From the NCBI RefSeq assembly GCF_900105175.1, contig NZ_LT629771.1, positions 5,910,622-5,974,621 on the forward strand: a DNA stretch of 64,000 bases, in the 5' to 3' direction. The stretch comes from Jiangella sp. DSM 45060 (GTDB taxonomy: Bacteria; Actinomycetota; Actinomycetes; Jiangellales; Jiangellaceae). The translations under genes and the position numbers were made by a program. This document shows positions 28,206 to 38,825 of the stretch, piece after piece. Numbering within the stretch: position 1 is the stretch's first letter; every line of letters begins with the position of its first letter. The notes beneath the pieces are model-generated. The model was not told where the DNA came from. It did no database searches and saw nothing but the letters and a program-made list of their open reading frames with translations.

Positions 28206-29653
28206 CAGTCATTGCCTCCGAGGTCGCCTGGCTCGTCGGCGAGTTGCCAGCGAGTGCCGTCGGGGTTGTCCTCGACGACGATGCCGGCCGCCTTGAGCCG
28301 GTCACGCAATGCGTCGGCGGTGGCGAAGTCGCGATCCTCGCGGGCCCGCTGACGCTGCTCCAGCACGGTGTGGACGAGGACGTCGACCGCGCCGCGCAGG
28401 CGGTCGCCGCCGCTGCCGACCGTACCGAGGCCCAGCCACGGCTCGGCCAGCGGGTCGAGGCCCAGCACGCCGAGCATGGCCCGAACCGACGCGAGATTGG
28501 CCCGCAGCTCGACCCGCTCGCCGGACGTCAGCAGCGTGTTGCCCTCGCGAACGGTGTCGAACAGCACCGCCAGCGCCTGCGGCACGGAGAGGTCGTCGTC
28601 CATGGCGGCCCGGAACGCCGCGGGGACGTCGGCGGCCGGCTGAACGTCGGTGGTCACCTCGGACGCCCGGACGACGTAGCCCTCGATGCGCCGGAACGCC
28701 GCGGCCGCCTCGGCCAGCGCCTCCTCGGAGAACTCGACGTGGCTGCGGTAGTGCGGCGCGGCGAGGTAGTAGCGCAGCTCGATCGGCCGGATGCGCTGCA
28801 CGACGTCGGCGACCAGCAGCGAGTTGCCGAGCGACTTGCTCATCTTCTCGCCGGCCGTGGTGACCCAGCCGTTGTGCATCCAGGTGCGGGCGAACCCGCG
28901 CCCGGCCGCGCGCGACTGGGCCAGCTCGTTCTCGTGGTGCGGGAAGCGCAGGTCGATGCCGCCGCCGTGGATGTCGAACTCGGCGCCGAGATACTTGCCG
29001 GCCATGGCCGAGCACTCCAGGTGCCAGCCGGGCCGGCCGCGACCGAACGGCGTGGGCCACGACGCCGTGGGCGGCTCGCCGGGCTTGTGCCCCTTCCACA
29101 GCGCGAAGTCGCGGGGGTCGCGCTTGCCCCGCGGGTCGGCGTCGGCGGCCGGCTCCATCTCGTCGATCTTCTGGCCGGACAGCTCGCCGTACGACGGCCA
29201 CGAGCGCACGTCGAAGTAGACGTCGCCGGAGCCGTCCGCGGACGCGTAGGCGTGGCCGCGCTCGATCAGCTCGTCCATCAGCTCGACCATCTCGGGGATG
29301 TGCCCGGTGGCCCGCGGCTGGTAGCTGGCCGGCAGGCAGCCGAGCACCTCGTAGGCGGCGTCGAGCGCGCGCTCGTTCTCGTACGCCCACGCCCACCACG
29401 GACGTCCCGCCTCGGCCGACTTGGTGAGGATCTTGTCGTCGATGTCGGTGACGTTGGCCACGATGGTGACCTCGTACCCGTTGTGCTCGAACCAGCGCCG
29501 CAGCACGTCGAACACGACTTCCTTGCGGATGTGGCCGATGTGCGGCGGTCCCTGCACGGTCAGCCCACAGTGGTAGATCCCGACCTTGCCCGGCGTCACC
29601 GGGACGAAGTCGTGGATCTCACTGCTGGCGGTGTCGTACAGGCGAAGACTCAC
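28205..29653 (-). CDS. cysS: Cysteinyl-tRNA synthetase
   Basis: 482 residues. Zinc ligand Cys29 and HIGH motif PHIGH (37-41) are at the N-terminus; KMSKS is at 270-274; the [10 protein letters not shown] and [15 protein letters not shown] blocks lie between. It charges tRNA-Cys. GTG 29653 ([10 protein letters not shown]) is the family-consistent start; in-frame ATG codons further upstream would enter the opposite PAP2 promoter. It is followed directly by rlmB, as in other actinobacteria, but its usual upstream partners ispF, ispD and carD are 8 kb away here. Confidence 0.95.
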   Translation of the reverse strand: MSLRLYDTASSEIHDFVPVTPGKVGIYHCGLTVQGPPHIGHIRKEVVFDVLRRWFEHNGYEVTIVANVTDIDDKILTKSAEAGRPWWAWAYENERALDAAYEVLGCLPASYQPRATGHIPEMVELMDELIERGHAYASADGSGDVYFDVRSWPSYGELSGQKIDEMEPAADADPRGKRDPRDFALWKGHKPGEPPTASWPTPFGRGRPGWHLECSAMAGKYLGAEFDIHGGGIDLRFPHHENELAQSRAAGRGFARTWMHNGWVTTAGEKMSKSLGNSLLVADVVQRIRPIELRYYLAAPHYRSHVEFSEEALAEAAAAFRRIEGYVVRASEVTTDVQPAADVPAAFRAAMDDDLSVPQALAVLFDTVREGNTLLTSGERVELRANLASVRAMLGVLGLDPLAEPWLGLGTVGSGGDRLRGAVDVLVHTVLEQRQRAREDRDFATADALRDRLKAAGIVVEDNPDGTRWQLADEPGDLGGND

Positions 29654-29720
29654 CGGACAAGGGTAGCGGGGGTGGGCGTCGCCGTTCCCCGATCGCGGCC
29701 ACGATGGGGAACAATGAACG

Positions 29721-30434
29721 GTGACCATGGTGACCGACGACGCACAGACGCGAGTGTCCACCCGGCGTGAGTGGCCGTGGTGGGCGCCCTCGGTGGCGGC
29801 CGGCCTGGTCAGCGCCGCCCTGCTGGGCCTCATGACGTGGCTGGTGCTCGAGCGCACCTGGTTCATCGGGTGGGACTGGGACTTCCACGTCTACGTCGAC
29901 GCCCGCCAGCCCGGCGGCTTCACGAAGTCGCTGCTCGACACCGTGGCGCGCTTCGGCGGGCAGCGGCTCTACACGCTGCCGATCATCGCCGCGGTCGGAC
30001 TGTTCGTGGCGTACAAGCAGCGCAGCATACGGGTGCTCATCGCGATCGCGTCCGGGCTGGCGACGGTGCTGCTCATCGGGTACTGGATCAAGTTCGGCCT
30101 GGGCCGCACGCCGCCGGCCAGCGGGCAGGACGTCCTGCACGGCGTCGGGCAGGCGTTCCCGTCCGGGCACACCGCCAACGCCACGCTGACGTGGTTCCTG
30201 CTGGTCGTGGTGCTGTTCGGGGCCAACGGCCTGAAGCCCGACCCGGTCCGGTTCCGCCGCTACCTCTGGGTGGCCGGCACGCTGGTGGTGGTCACCGGGT
30301 TCCTCATGACCGCGCTCGACTACCACTGGGTCAGCGACATCCCCGGCGGCATGGCGCTGGGGCTGCTGGCGCTGATGATCTCGGTGACGGTGCTCAGGGC
30401 GCCGCCACTGCGCCTGCCCCGACGACGGGGATGA
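29721..30434 (+). CDS. PAP2-family membrane phosphatase
   Basis: 237 residues with about six hydrophobic helices. The phosphatase motifs are [12 protein letters not shown] (motif 1), [14 protein letters not shown] (motif 2, with the PSGHT signature) and [13 protein letters not shown] (motif 3, nucleophile His and supporting Asp). It would remove phosphate from an isoprenoid or lipid pyrophosphate such as undecaprenyl pyrophosphate at the membrane. In motif 3 the usual Ser-Arg before the helix is Thr-Ala, a minor departure. GTG 29721 or ATG 29727 may be used. Its last 41 bases overlap the convergent aldo/keto reductase gene. Confidence 0.88.
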   Translation: MTMVTDDAQTRVSTRREWPWWAPSVAAGLVSAALLGLMTWLVLERTWFIGWDWDFHVYVDARQPGGFTKSLLDTVARFGGQRLYTLPIIAAVGLFVAYKQRSIRVLIAIASGLATVLLIGYWIKFGLGRTPPASGQDVLHGVGQAFPSGHTANATLTWFLLVVVLFGANGLKPDPVRFRRYLWVAGTLVVVTGFLMTALDYHWVSDIPGGMALGLLALMISVTVLRAPPLRLPRRRG

Positions 30435-31365
30435 GTCCGCGCGCCTCCAGGTCGGCCCACAGCCCGGGTTCTCCAGGTGCGTTCAGCCAGGCGGCGTTCT
30501 GGCGCACCTCGGCCGGGCTGCGCATGCCGACGACTGCGGACCGGACCAGCGGGTGGCGCAGCGGGAACTGCAGCGCGGCCTGCGGCAGCACGGCGTCGTG
30601 CTCGGCGCAGACGGCGGCGAGGTCGCGGGCGCGGGCCAGCACGGCCGGCGGCGCCGCGCCGTACTCGTACGTGCCGGCGGGGTCCGGTTCCGGCGTGGCG
30701 AGCAGGCCGGAGTTGTAGATCCCGGCGGCCACGACGGCGGTCCCGGCGGCGGCACAGGCGGGGAACAGCTCGGTCAGCGCGGGCTGCTCGAGCAGCGTGT
30801 AGCGGCCGGCCACCATGACGACGTCGAGCCCGCCGTCGCGGACCAGCCGGGCCAGCGCGGCCGCGTCCTTCGACCCGGCGCCGACGGCGGTGACGGCGCC
30901 CTCGTCGCGCAACTCGGCGAGCGCCGGGACCGCGGTGGCCAGCGCTTCGTCCATGCGGTCCTCGGGGTCGTGCAGGTAGAGGATGTCGACGTGGCCCAGA
31001 CCGAGCCGGGTCAGGCTGTCGTCGAGGCTGCGCCTGATGCCGTCGCGGCTGAGGTCCCAGACCCGGCGGTGGGTGGCCGCGACGGCGAAGCCGCCCTCGT
31101 CGTCGGCGCCGCCGCGGTCGTCGGGGACGAGCAGCCGCCCGGCCTTGGTGGACACGACGTACCCGGCCCGTGGCCGGTGCGCCAGGGCGGCGCCCAGCCG
31201 CCGCTCGGAGACGCCGAGCCCGTAGTGCGGCGCGGTGTCGAAGTAGCGGACCCCGGCGTCCCAGGCGGCGTCGACGGTGGCGGCCGCGGTGTCCTCGTCG
31301 ACGGCGGTGTAGAGGCCGGCGATCGGGGCGGCGCCGAAGCCCAGGCGCGACAGCGTCAGCGCCAT
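30394..31365 (-). CDS. Aldo/keto reductase, probable L-fucose (D-threo-aldose) 1-dehydrogenase
   Basis: 323 residues with an AKR barrel. [49 protein letters not shown] (in part) contains the catalytic Asp and Tyr, VSTKAGRLL the Lys and [10 protein letters not shown] the His. The [15 protein letters not shown] pattern is that of D-threo-aldose 1-dehydrogenases, which oxidise L-fucose to the lactone with NAD(P)+. Its ATG overlaps the L-fuconate dehydratase stop by 10 bases, and an SDR is divergent; together they give the first, third and fourth steps of non-phosphorylating fucose breakdown. No lactonase or aldolase is in the window. Confidence 0.85.
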   Translation of the reverse strand: MALTLSRLGFGAAPIAGLYTAVDEDTAAATVDAAWDAGVRYFDTAPHYGLGVSERRLGAALAHRPRAGYVVSTKAGRLLVPDDRGGADDEGGFAVAATHRRVWDLSRDGIRRSLDDSLTRLGLGHVDILYLHDPEDRMDEALATAVPALAELRDEGAVTAVGAGSKDAAALARLVRDGGLDVVMVAGRYTLLEQPALTELFPACAAAGTAVVAAGIYNSGLLATPEPDPAGTYEYGAAPPAVLARARDLAAVCAEHDAVLPQAALQFPLRHPLVRSAVVGMRSPAEVRQNAAWLNAPGEPGLWADLEARGLIPVVGAGAVAAP

Positions 31366-32648
31366 ACGGCGCCATCCGGGAACCGGTGCGCGTCGATCGA
31401 CGGCACCAGGATCTCGGTGCCGGCGCCCGGCCGTGTCGGCGCCAGGTAGCGGCCGTTCTCGACCCGGACCGGGTCGGCGAAGTGCTCGTGCAGGTGGTCG
31501 ACGTACTCGATGACGCGGTCCTGCAGGGTGGCGCTGACGGCGACGTAGTCGGCCATCGCGAGGTGCTGGACCGCCTCGCACAGCCCGACGCCGCCGGCGT
31601 GCGGGCAGACCGGGACGCCGTACTTCGCGGCGAGCAGCAGGATCGCCAGGTTCTCGTTCACGCCGGCGACGCGGGTGGCGTCGATCTGCACGATCTGCGT
31701 CCCGCCGGCCTGCAGCAGTTGCTTGAACACGACGCGGTTGGCGACGTGCTCGCCGGTGGCGACCCGGATCGGGGCGACGCGCTGCGCGATGGCGGCGTGG
31801 CCGAGGATGTCGTCGGGGCTGGTCGGCTCCTCGATCCACCACGGGTCGAACGGCGCCAGCTCCTTCATCCAGCGGACCGCCTCGTCGACGTCCCAGCGCT
31901 GGTTGGCGTCGATGGCGATGCGGACGTCGGGGCCGCAGATCTCCCGGGCGATGGCCAGGCGGCGGATGTCGTCGTCGAGGTCGCCGCCGACCTTGAGCTT
32001 GATCTGCGTGAACCCGGCCGCCAGCGCCTCGCGGGTGAGCCGGGCCAGCTTGGCGTCGTCGTAACCGAGCCAGCCGGGCGTGGTGGTGTACGCCGGGTAG
32101 CCCTCGGCCAGCAGCGTCGCCGCGCGCTCGGCCTTCCCCGCCTCGGCGGCCTGCAACAGCTGCAGCGCCTCGGCCGGGTCGAGCACGTCGGTGAGGTACC
32201 GGAAGTCGACGAGGCCGACCAACTGCTCCGGCGAGAGGTCGGACAGCAGCCGCCACAGCGGCACGCCGGCCCGCTTGGCCGCGAGGTCCCACAGCGCGTT
32301 CACCACCGCGCCGACGGCCATGTGCATGATGCCCTTCTCCGGGCCCAGCCAGCGCAGCTGGGAGTCGTGCACCAGCCGCCGCCAGGCGCCGCCGAGGTCG
32401 GACAGCAACGCCTCGACGTCCGTGCCGACCAGCAGCGGGGCGAGCGCGTCGATCGCCGCGACCTGCACGTCGTTGCCCCGGCCGATGGTGAACACGAACC
32501 CGTGACCGTCCGGGCCGTCGTCGTCGGTGCGCAGCACGACGTACGCGGCGGAGTAGTCGGGGTCGGGGTTCATCGCGTCCGACCCGTCCAGCATCCGCGA
32601 GGTCGGGAAACGCAGGTCGACGGTGTCGAGAGCGGTGATCTGACTCAT
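31356..32648 (-). CDS. fucD: L-fuconate dehydratase, enolase superfamily
   Basis: 430 residues. Enolase-superfamily landmarks of the fuconate dehydratase group are visible: [12 protein letters not shown] (catalytic Lys), IAIDANQRW (metal Asp), [10 protein letters not shown] (metal Glu), ATGEHVANR (metal Glu) and CPHAGGVGL (catalytic His). It removes water from L-fuconate to give 2-keto-3-deoxy-L-fuconate with Mg2+. ATG 32648 has GGAAGGG upstream. First gene of a two-gene operon with the aldo/keto reductase; divergent from an SDR across a 17-bp perfect palindrome of FadR/GntR operator type. Confidence 0.9.
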   Translation of the reverse strand: MSQITALDTVDLRFPTSRMLDGSDAMNPDPDYSAAYVVLRTDDDGPDGHGFVFTIGRGNDVQVAAIDALAPLLVGTDVEALLSDLGGAWRRLVHDSQLRWLGPEKGIMHMAVGAVVNALWDLAAKRAGVPLWRLLSDLSPEQLVGLVDFRYLTDVLDPAEALQLLQAAEAGKAERAATLLAEGYPAYTTTPGWLGYDDAKLARLTREALAAGFTQIKLKVGGDLDDDIRRLAIAREICGPDVRIAIDANQRWDVDEAVRWMKELAPFDPWWIEEPTSPDDILGHAAIAQRVAPIRVATGEHVANRVVFKQLLQAGGTQIVQIDATRVAGVNENLAILLLAAKYGVPVCPHAGGVGLCEAVQHLAMADYVAVSATLQDRVIEYVDHLHEHFADPVRVENGRYLAPTRPGAGTEILVPSIDAHRFPDGAVWR

Positions 32649-32729
32649 GGCGGCCCTTCCGATCGATGGCGCGGGGACGCATAACATCCGATGTCTGTTC
32701 GCCCAGTCTGCCACGGCACTGGGGCGATG

Positions 32730-32746
32730 CCGTGGTCTGACCACGG
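32730..32746. promoter_or_regulatory. FadR/GntR-type operator in the fucose divergon
   Basis: CCGTGGTC-T-GACCACGG is a perfect palindrome with 8-bp arms and one central base. Its core TGGTCTGACCA (32733-32743) follows the FadR-subfamily pattern T-N-G-T-N-N-N-A-C-N-A. It lies 81 bases before fucD and 49 bases before the SDR, suiting joint repression. A near copy, TGGTCGGACTA, is at the promoter of the GntR gene at 44.8 kb. Confidence 0.65.
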
Positions 32747-32794
32747 TGTCGTAGGATGTCTCGCGATCGGTCCTCGATGAAACGGGAGCGGACG

Positions 32795-33541
32795 ATGGGT
32801 GAACTGGATGGCCTGACCGCGGTGGTCACCGGCGGCGCGTCGGGCATCGGGCTCGCGGCGGCCCGGCTGCTGGCCGCGTCCGGCGCGGCGGTCGGCGTAC
32901 TCGACCGCTCCGTCGACGTCGCACCGTCCGACCTCTACGCCGTCCGGTGCGACGTCACCGACTCCGACGGCGTCACCGCGGCCGTCGACGCCGTCGCCGA
33001 GCGGTTCGGCGGCCTCGACATCGTCGTCAACAACGCCGGCATCGGCGCCGCGGGCACCGTCGAGGACAACGACGACGACGAGTGGCACCGCGTCTACGAC
33101 GTCAACGTCGTCGGCATGGTCCGCGTCACCCGCGCCGCGCTGCCCCACCTGCGCAAGTCCCGCCACGCCGCCATCGTCAACGTCTGCTCCATCGCCGCCA
33201 CCGCCGGGCTCCCCCAGCGCGCCCTCTACTCCGCCACCAAGGGCGCAGTGCTGTCGCTCACCCAGGCCATGGCCGCCGACCACCTACCCGACGGCGTCCG
33301 CGTCAACGCCGTCAACCCCGGCACCGCCGACACCCCGTGGGTGGCCCGCCTGCTCGACGCCGCCCCCGACCCCGCCGCCGAGCGGGCCGCGCTCGAGGCC
33401 CGCCAGCCCACCGGCCGGCTCGTCCCGCCCGAGGACATCGCCGCCGCCATCGCCTACCTCGCCGGGCCGTCCGCCGGCTCCGTCACCGGCACCACCATCG
33501 CCGTCGACGGCGGCATGCAGGCCCTGCGGCTGCGCAGGTAG
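32795..33541 (+). CDS. Short-chain dehydrogenase, probable 2-keto-3-deoxy-L-fuconate dehydrogenase
   Basis: 248 residues. Rossmann motif TGGASGIG near residues 12-19, NNAGIGAAG, active-site [11 protein letters not shown] (Tyr and Lys) and PGTADTPWV in the substrate loop. The last feature and the neighbour fucD favour the fuconate dehydrogenase group, which oxidises 2-keto-3-deoxy-L-fuconate to the 2,4-diketo acid. ATG 32795 is preferred because GGGAG lies 7 bases upstream; ATG 32756 and 32777 are in frame and would add a charged leader. Confidence 0.85.
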   Translation: MGELDGLTAVVTGGASGIGLAAARLLAASGAAVGVLDRSVDVAPSDLYAVRCDVTDSDGVTAAVDAVAERFGGLDIVVNNAGIGAAGTVEDNDDDEWHRVYDVNVVGMVRVTRAALPHLRKSRHAAIVNVCSIAATAGLPQRALYSATKGAVLSLTQAMAADHLPDGVRVNAVNPGTADTPWVARLLDAAPDPAAERAALEARQPTGRLVPPEDIAAAIAYLAGPSAGSVTGTTIAVDGGMQALRLRR

Positions 33542-33616
33542 GCCACGCGCCCGGCCCCGGACCCGTAAACTGTCCGGCTGACACGCAGGGGTGATGGCCG
33601 AAGCGGAGGACGACGG

Positions 33617-36400
33617 GTGGAGTTCGGGGTTCTGGGGCCGCTTCGTGCCCTGGCCGACTCCGGCGCCGACGTCACCCCCGCGGCCGCGAAGCAGAGCCTG
33701 CTGCTGGCCGTCCTGCTGTGTCACCGCGACGAACCGGTGCCGGCCGACCGGCTGGTCGACCTGCTGTGGGACGACGCGCCCGCGACGCGCACGAACCTGC
33801 AGGTACACGTGCACCGGCTGCGTCAGCGGCTCGGCGCCGGCCGCATCGCGTTCGGCCCGGCCGGGTATCAGCTGCGGGTCGGCGACGACGAGGCCGACGA
33901 CGCGCGGTTCGAGCGTGTGGCCGCTCGCGGGCACGCGGAGCTGGCCGCCGGCGACGCTGCCGCGGCGCACGCCACGCTGACCGAGGCGCTCGACCTGTGG
34001 CGCGGCTCGCCGTACGCCGGCCACGAGGAGTCCGAGCCGGTGCGGGTGCAGATCGCGCGACTCACCGAACTGCGGCTGGTCGCGCTGGCCGACCGGCTGC
34101 GCGCCGGACTCGCGCTCGGCCGGGCCGCCCAGGTGGTGGGCGAGCTGGTGGCGCTGGTGTCCGAGCATCCGCTCCGGGAGGAGCTGCGCGGGCTGCTCAT
34201 GCTCGCCCTGCATCGGTCCGGGCGCACCGCGGAGGCGCTGGAGGCCTACGCCGAGGGCCGGCGCCTCGCCGTCGACGAGCTCGGCATCGAGCCCGGCGCG
34301 GAGCTGCGCGAGCTCCACCAGTCCATCCTCACCGACGACGGCGGCGGCGCGGCGCCCCGCCCGGCCGAGCCGCGGCCGGCGCCGTCGGAGCTGCCCGCGG
34401 CCGAGGCGTCCTTCGTCGGCCGCGAGACGCTGCGCCGCGAGCTGGTCGAGCGGCTGCGCGGCGGCGAGCACGCGGTCGTGGCGATCAGCGGCCCGGGCGG
34501 GGTCGGCAAGTCGGCGCTGGCCCGGCAGGCGGCCAACGCGGCGGCCGACGCCTTCCCGGACGGCCAGCTCTACCTCAACCTGCAGGGGTCGACGCCGGGG
34601 GCCGAGCCGGTCCCGCCGCGCGAGGCGCTGAGCCGGCTGCTGCGCTCGCTGCGCGTCCCCGACAGCGACATCCCCACGACGACCGACGAGGCGGCCGCCG
34701 CGTTCCGGTCGGTCACGGCCGACCGCCGGCTGCTGATCGTGCTGGACAACGCGGCCGACGCCGCCCAGGTGCGGCCGCTGCTGCCCGGCCGCGCGTCCGG
34801 GTCGGCCGTGGTGGTGACCAGCCGGGCGGTGCTCGGCGCCCTGGACGTCGCCTGGCACCTGCGGCTGACCGCGCTGAGCGAGCGTGAGGCCGTCGCCCTG
34901 CTGGGCCGCCTGGCCGGCGCCGAGCGCGTCACCGCCGACCCGCGCGCCGCGGCCGAGATCGCCGCGATGTGCGACCGGCTGCCGCTCGCCCTGCGCATCG
35001 CCGGCGCCCGGCTGGTGGCCCGGCCGGACTGGTCGCTCGACGCGCTGCGCGAGCGGCTGCGCGACAGCGCCGCACGCCTGGACGAGCTCGAGCACGGCGA
35101 CCTCGCGGTGCGCGCCAGCTGCGCCGTCGGGTTCCTCGCGCTGCCGAAAGAGACCGCGCACACGTTCGTCGCGCTCGGGATGCTGCATCTCGCCGACGCC
35201 ACTCCGGCGGTCGTCGCGGCGCTGACCGGCCAGCCGGTGGCCGTCGCGACCCGCCAGCTGGATCGACTGGTCGAGGCCGGGCTGCTCGACGCCGCCGGCG
35301 CGGACCGGTACGCGCTGCACGACCTGCTGCGGTTCTACGCCCGCGAACGCGCCGCCGAGACGTCCACGCCGGCCGAGCGGCGGGCCGCCCGGCTGCGCGT
35401 CGTCCACCACCAGATCGCCACCGCGCGCGCCGCCATGCAGGTCGTGGCGCCGGGGCGCACGTGGCGGCTGCGGACCGGCGTCGCCGGCGACGACCTGACC
35501 GAGCCGCCTCTCGCCTTCGCCGATGGTGAGGCCGCCGGCGCCTGGATCCGGTCCGAGGCGGCCGCCCTGGTGGCATCGGCGCGCTATGCCGCGACACTGC
35601 CCGACGAGGGCCCGGGCCTGGTGTCCGCGCTGTCAGCGGCTCTCGTCCAGCTGTTCCACACTCAGAACCTCTGGCCGGAGCTGGCCACCGTCCCGGCCAT
35701 CGCGCTGTCCGTCGCCGAACGGGCCGAGCTGCCGGCATTGACGGCCGCGGCCAGGCACGACCTCGGCATGTCCGCAGCGATCCGTGGCCGGCCCGACGAC
35801 GCGGGCGTGGACCTGCGGGCGGCGCTGCGGATCTTCGAGCAGCTCGGCGACAGCGCCGGCGAGGCATTGGCGCTGGACTCGCTCGGCAACGCGGCCAGGA
35901 TGGCCGGCCGGTTCCCGGACGCCGTGACCTATCACCGTCGCGCTCTGACGATCTTCCGGGCCCGCGGCGACGACTACAGCGCGGCTCGTACCCTCAACAA
36001 CCTGGCCTGGTCCCAGCACGTCCACGGCGACGAGGCGTTGGGCGCCTACCAGGAAGCCCTGCGCGCCTACGACGAGATCGGCGACGAGATCGGTGCCGCC
36101 GCCGTCCTGCTCAACCTCAGCCAGCTGCACCTCGACCGGAACCGGCCCGCCGACGCCCTTGCCGCGTCAGAGCAGGCGGCCGCAGTCCTCAGCCAGTACG
36201 GGCACCTGCGCCGGCACCTCGTGGCCCTGTGGCGCCGGGGCACCGCCCGGCATCGGCTCGGCGACGTCGACGCCGCCCGGGCGGACTGGCAGCAGGCGCT
36301 CGAACTGCTCCGCGACGGCGGCGCCCTGACCGACGCCGAGATCGCCGAGATCATGGCCGCGCCCGTCCCCGAACCCCCATCGGTGCTGCGCGACACCTGA
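33617..36400 (+). CDS. AfsR/SARP-type regulator: wHTH, BTAD, NB-ARC, TPR (second copy)
   Basis: 927 residues, GTG start, same plan as the protein at 3.2-6.0 kb: winged helix (about 1-90), BTAD (about 95-240), NB-ARC with Walker A GPGGVGKSAL near 292 and Walker B RRLLIVLDNAADA near 370, then TPR-like repeats with DLGMSAAIRGRPDDAGVDLRAALRIFEQLGDSAGEAL (in part). A TAAACT -10-like hexamer is at 33566-33571. Targets are unknown; the antiporter gene 56 bases downstream is the nearest candidate. The two copies are diverged throughout, so they are old paralogues rather than a local duplication. Confidence 0.88.
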   Translation: MEFGVLGPLRALADSGADVTPAAAKQSLLLAVLLCHRDEPVPADRLVDLLWDDAPATRTNLQVHVHRLRQRLGAGRIAFGPAGYQLRVGDDEADDARFERVAARGHAELAAGDAAAAHATLTEALDLWRGSPYAGHEESEPVRVQIARLTELRLVALADRLRAGLALGRAAQVVGELVALVSEHPLREELRGLLMLALHRSGRTAEALEAYAEGRRLAVDELGIEPGAELRELHQSILTDDGGGAAPRPAEPRPAPSELPAAEASFVGRETLRRELVERLRGGEHAVVAISGPGGVGKSALARQAANAAADAFPDGQLYLNLQGSTPGAEPVPPREALSRLLRSLRVPDSDIPTTTDEAAAAFRSVTADRRLLIVLDNAADAAQVRPLLPGRASGSAVVVTSRAVLGALDVAWHLRLTALSEREAVALLGRLAGAERVTADPRAAAEIAAMCDRLPLALRIAGARLVARPDWSLDALRERLRDSAARLDELEHGDLAVRASCAVGFLALPKETAHTFVALGMLHLADATPAVVAALTGQPVAVATRQLDRLVEAGLLDAAGADRYALHDLLRFYARERAAETSTPAERRAARLRVVHHQIATARAAMQVVAPGRTWRLRTGVAGDDLTEPPLAFADGEAAGAWIRSEAAALVASARYAATLPDEGPGLVSALSAALVQLFHTQNLWPELATVPAIALSVAERAELPALTAAARHDLGMSAAIRGRPDDAGVDLRAALRIFEQLGDSAGEALALDSLGNAARMAGRFPDAVTYHRRALTIFRARGDDYSAARTLNNLAWSQHVHGDEALGAYQEALRAYDEIGDEIGAAAVLLNLSQLHLDRNRPADALAASEQAAAVLSQYGHLRRHLVALWRRGTARHRLGDVDAARADWQQALELLRDGGALTDAEIAEIMAAPVPEPPSVLRDT

Positions 36401-36456
36401 CCATCGCCGCCGGCACCCCCTAGATTGGGCCCTACGGAACACTTGGGGGGTGGGCC

Positions 36457-37638
36457 GTGACCAGCGAGTCGTCGGTGATGCTGACGGTGGTCCTCGCGGT
36501 CGCCGTGCTGGCGCCGATCATCGCCGACCAGCTGTCCCGCGTGGTCATGGTGCCGTCGGTCGTCCTGCAGATCGGGCTCGGCATCCTCATCGGGCCGGCG
36601 GTGCTGGACTGGGTACGCCCGACCGGGCTCGTCGACGCGCTGTCCGATCTCGGGCTGGCGTTCCTCATGCTGCTCGCCGGTTATGAGCTGAAGTACGCGC
36701 GCATCCGCGGTGCGCCGCTCGGGGCGGCGGCATCAGCCTGGCTCGTCTCATTGGCGCTCGGCATCGGGGTGGGGCTGCTGATCGCCGGCGGCGACGGCGG
36801 GCTGGTGGTCGGGCTGGCCCTGACGACGACGACGCTCGGCGTCGTCCTGCCGGTGCTGCGTGACCGCGGACTGCTGGACACCGACTTCGGGACCCGGTTC
36901 ATGGCCGTGGGCGCAACCGGCGAGTTCCTGCCGATCGTCGCGATCGCCTTCGCGCTGAGCGGTGAGCGCCCCGCACACACGACGGCGGTTCTGGTGGTGT
37001 TCGCGCTGGTCGCGGCCGGTGCGGCTGCGCTCGCCCGGCGCCCGCGGCATCCGGCCGTGGCCCGGCTGGTCACGATGACGCTCGGGACCAGCGCCCAAGT
37101 GGCGGTGCGGTTCTGCGTGTTCGTCTCTGTCGCGATGGTGGCGCTCGCGGAGAGCCTCGACCTCGACCCCGTGTTGGGCGCGTTCGCGTCCGGCGTCGTG
37201 ATCCACCTCTTCCTGGACACCGGCGTCCCCCGCGAGTCCGATGAGGTGCTGGCGCGGCTCGAGGGCATCGGGTTCGGTTTCCTCATCCCGATCTTCTTCA
37301 TCGTCAGCGGCGCGCGCTTCGACGTCGACGCCCTGGCAGACCCGTCGACGCTGGCGTTGATGCCGGTGTTCCTCGTGCTCTTCCTGGCGGTGCGCGGTGG
37401 CCCGGTGGGTCTACTGCAGGTCCAGACCCTGGGCGCTCGCTCCGCGACGGCGGCGGGGCTGCTGGCGGCGACCGCCCTGCCACTGCTCGTGGTCATCACG
37501 CAGATCGCGCAGGACGAGGGGGTCTTGTCGTCCGGCACGTCCAGCGCGCTCGTGGGCGCCGGAATGCTGTCGGTGCTGGTCCTGCCGGCGATCGCGCTGC
37601 GACTCGTCAGCCCATCACAGGAGCCGCGGCGCGGCTGA
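36457..37638 (+). CDS. Cation/proton antiporter, CPA2 (KefB-like) membrane domain
   Basis: 393 residues with about 12 hydrophobic helices and no C-terminal TrkA-N or RCK domain. The LQIGLGILIGPAVLDWV helix, FLMLLAGYELKYARIRG and LALTTTTLGVVLPVLRDRG blocks match the Na+/H+ exchanger domain of the CPA2 family. It would exchange Na+ or K+ for protons across the membrane. GTG 36457 follows a G-rich GGGGGGTGGG stretch; a TAGATT hexamer at 36421-36426 is a candidate -10. Confidence 0.88.
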   Translation: MTSESSVMLTVVLAVAVLAPIIADQLSRVVMVPSVVLQIGLGILIGPAVLDWVRPTGLVDALSDLGLAFLMLLAGYELKYARIRGAPLGAAASAWLVSLALGIGVGLLIAGGDGGLVVGLALTTTTLGVVLPVLRDRGLLDTDFGTRFMAVGATGEFLPIVAIAFALSGERPAHTTAVLVVFALVAAGAAALARRPRHPAVARLVTMTLGTSAQVAVRFCVFVSVAMVALAESLDLDPVLGAFASGVVIHLFLDTGVPRESDEVLARLEGIGFGFLIPIFFIVSGARFDVDALADPSTLALMPVFLVLFLAVRGGPVGLLQVQTLGARSATAAGLLAATALPLLVVITQIAQDEGVLSSGTSSALVGAGMLSVLVLPAIALRLVSPSQEPRRG

Positions 37639-37648
37639 GCTCGAGGGA

Positions 37649-38116
37649 TCAGCCGAGCAGCAGCGCGGTGGCGACGGCGGCCAGGCCCTCGCCGCGGCCG
37701 GTGAGGCCGAGGCCGTCGGTGGTGGTGCCGCTGACGCTGACCGGCGCGCCGATGGCGTCGGACAGCACGGCCCCGGCCTCGTCGCGGCGGCTGCCGACGC
37801 GCGGGCGGACGCCGATGACCTGGACCGACGCGTTGGCGATGGTGAACGACGCGGCCCGCACCAGCCGGGCGGTCTCGGTCAGCAGCGCGACGCCGGAGGC
37901 GCCGGCCCACTCGGGGCGGTCGGTGCCGAAGACGGCGCCGAGGTCGCCCAGGCCGGCGGCGGACAGCAGGGCGTCGCAGACGGCGTGCGCCGCGACGTCG
38001 CCGTCGGAGTGGCCGACCGGGCCAGCCGGCTCGTCCGGCCAGTGCAGCCCGGCCACCCAGCACGGACGGCCGGGCTCGATGCGGTGGACGTCGACGCCCA
38101 GCCCGACCCGGGTCAT
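37649..38116 (-). CDS. ispF: 2-C-methyl-D-erythritol 2,4-cyclodiphosphate synthase
   Basis: 155 residues, normal length. Zinc ligands Asp9 and His11 are in [12 protein letters not shown], and the third His in [37 protein letters not shown] and [20 protein letters not shown] complete the family pattern. It cyclises CDP-ME 2-phosphate in the non-mevalonate isoprenoid pathway. Its ATG overlaps the ispD stop by four bases; cysS does not follow as it usually does. Confidence 0.96.
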   Translation of the reverse strand: MTRVGLGVDVHRIEPGRPCWVAGLHWPDEPAGPVGHSDGDVAAHAVCDALLSAAGLGDLGAVFGTDRPEWAGASGVALLTETARLVRAASFTIANASVQVIGVRPRVGSRRDEAGAVLSDAIGAPVSVSGTTTDGLGLTGRGEGLAAVATALLLG

Positions 38117-38793
38117 ACGGTGGCCGCCCGCCGTGCGAGCACCGCCGCGGCGAGCAGGAGGTCCTGCGGCCGGGTCACCTTGAACGCGTCGGCATGCCCC
38201 GCGACGACGTGCACGGGCAGCCCGAGACGCTCGACCAGCACGCCGTCGTCGGGCGCGTCGACGTCGCCGCGTTCGACGGCGGCCGCGTGCGCCCGCTCGA
38301 GGACGCCGCGGCCGAACCCCTGCGGCGTCTGGACGGCACGCAGCGCGGCGCGGTCGGGCGTCGCCGTGACCAGACCCGCGGCGTCGACCACTTTCAGGGT
38401 GTCGACCACCGGCAGGCCCGGGATGACGGCGTTGTGCCCGGCCAGGACGTCGGCGGCGACGGCGTCGAACAGCTCGGGCGGCGCCAGGCAGCGGGCGGCG
38501 TCGTGCACCAGCACGGCTTCGGTGTCAGCGGGCAGCGCCGCCAGTCCGTTCGCGACCGAGTGCTGCCGCGTCGACCCGCCCGGGACGACGGCGGCCGCAC
38601 CGGCCAGCGCGGGGTCGTCCTCCATGCCGTCGGGCGCCACCACGACGACGTGCGTCACTCGCGCGGCGGCGGAGGCGGCCCGCAGCGCATGCCAGACCAG
38701 GGGACGTCCGCCGATGTCGACGAACGCCTTCGGGCGACCTTCACCCAGTCGCTCGCCACGACCGGCGGCGACCACGATGCACGCAACGCTCAC
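38113..38793 (-). CDS. ispD: 2-C-methyl-D-erythritol 4-phosphate cytidylyltransferase
   Basis: 226 residues. CTP-binding loop [26 protein letters not shown] (in part, residues 7-32), [13 protein letters not shown] (catalytic Asp region) and [28 protein letters not shown] (in part) are diagnostic. It joins MEP with CTP in isoprenoid synthesis, one step before the missing IspE and two before IspF. It sits 32 bases after carD on the same strand and overlaps ispF. Confidence 0.96.
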   Translation of the reverse strand: MSVACIVVAAGRGERLGEGRPKAFVDIGGRPLVWHALRAASAAARVTHVVVVAPDGMEDDPALAGAAAVVPGGSTRQHSVANGLAALPADTEAVLVHDAARCLAPPELFDAVAADVLAGHNAVIPGLPVVDTLKVVDAAGLVTATPDRAALRAVQTPQGFGRGVLERAHAAAVERGDVDAPDDGVLVERLGLPVHVVAGHADAFKVTRPQDLLLAAAVLARRAATV

Positions 38794-38825
38794 GACGGGA
38801 TCATGCCCCGTTCGACGCGCGTGTG

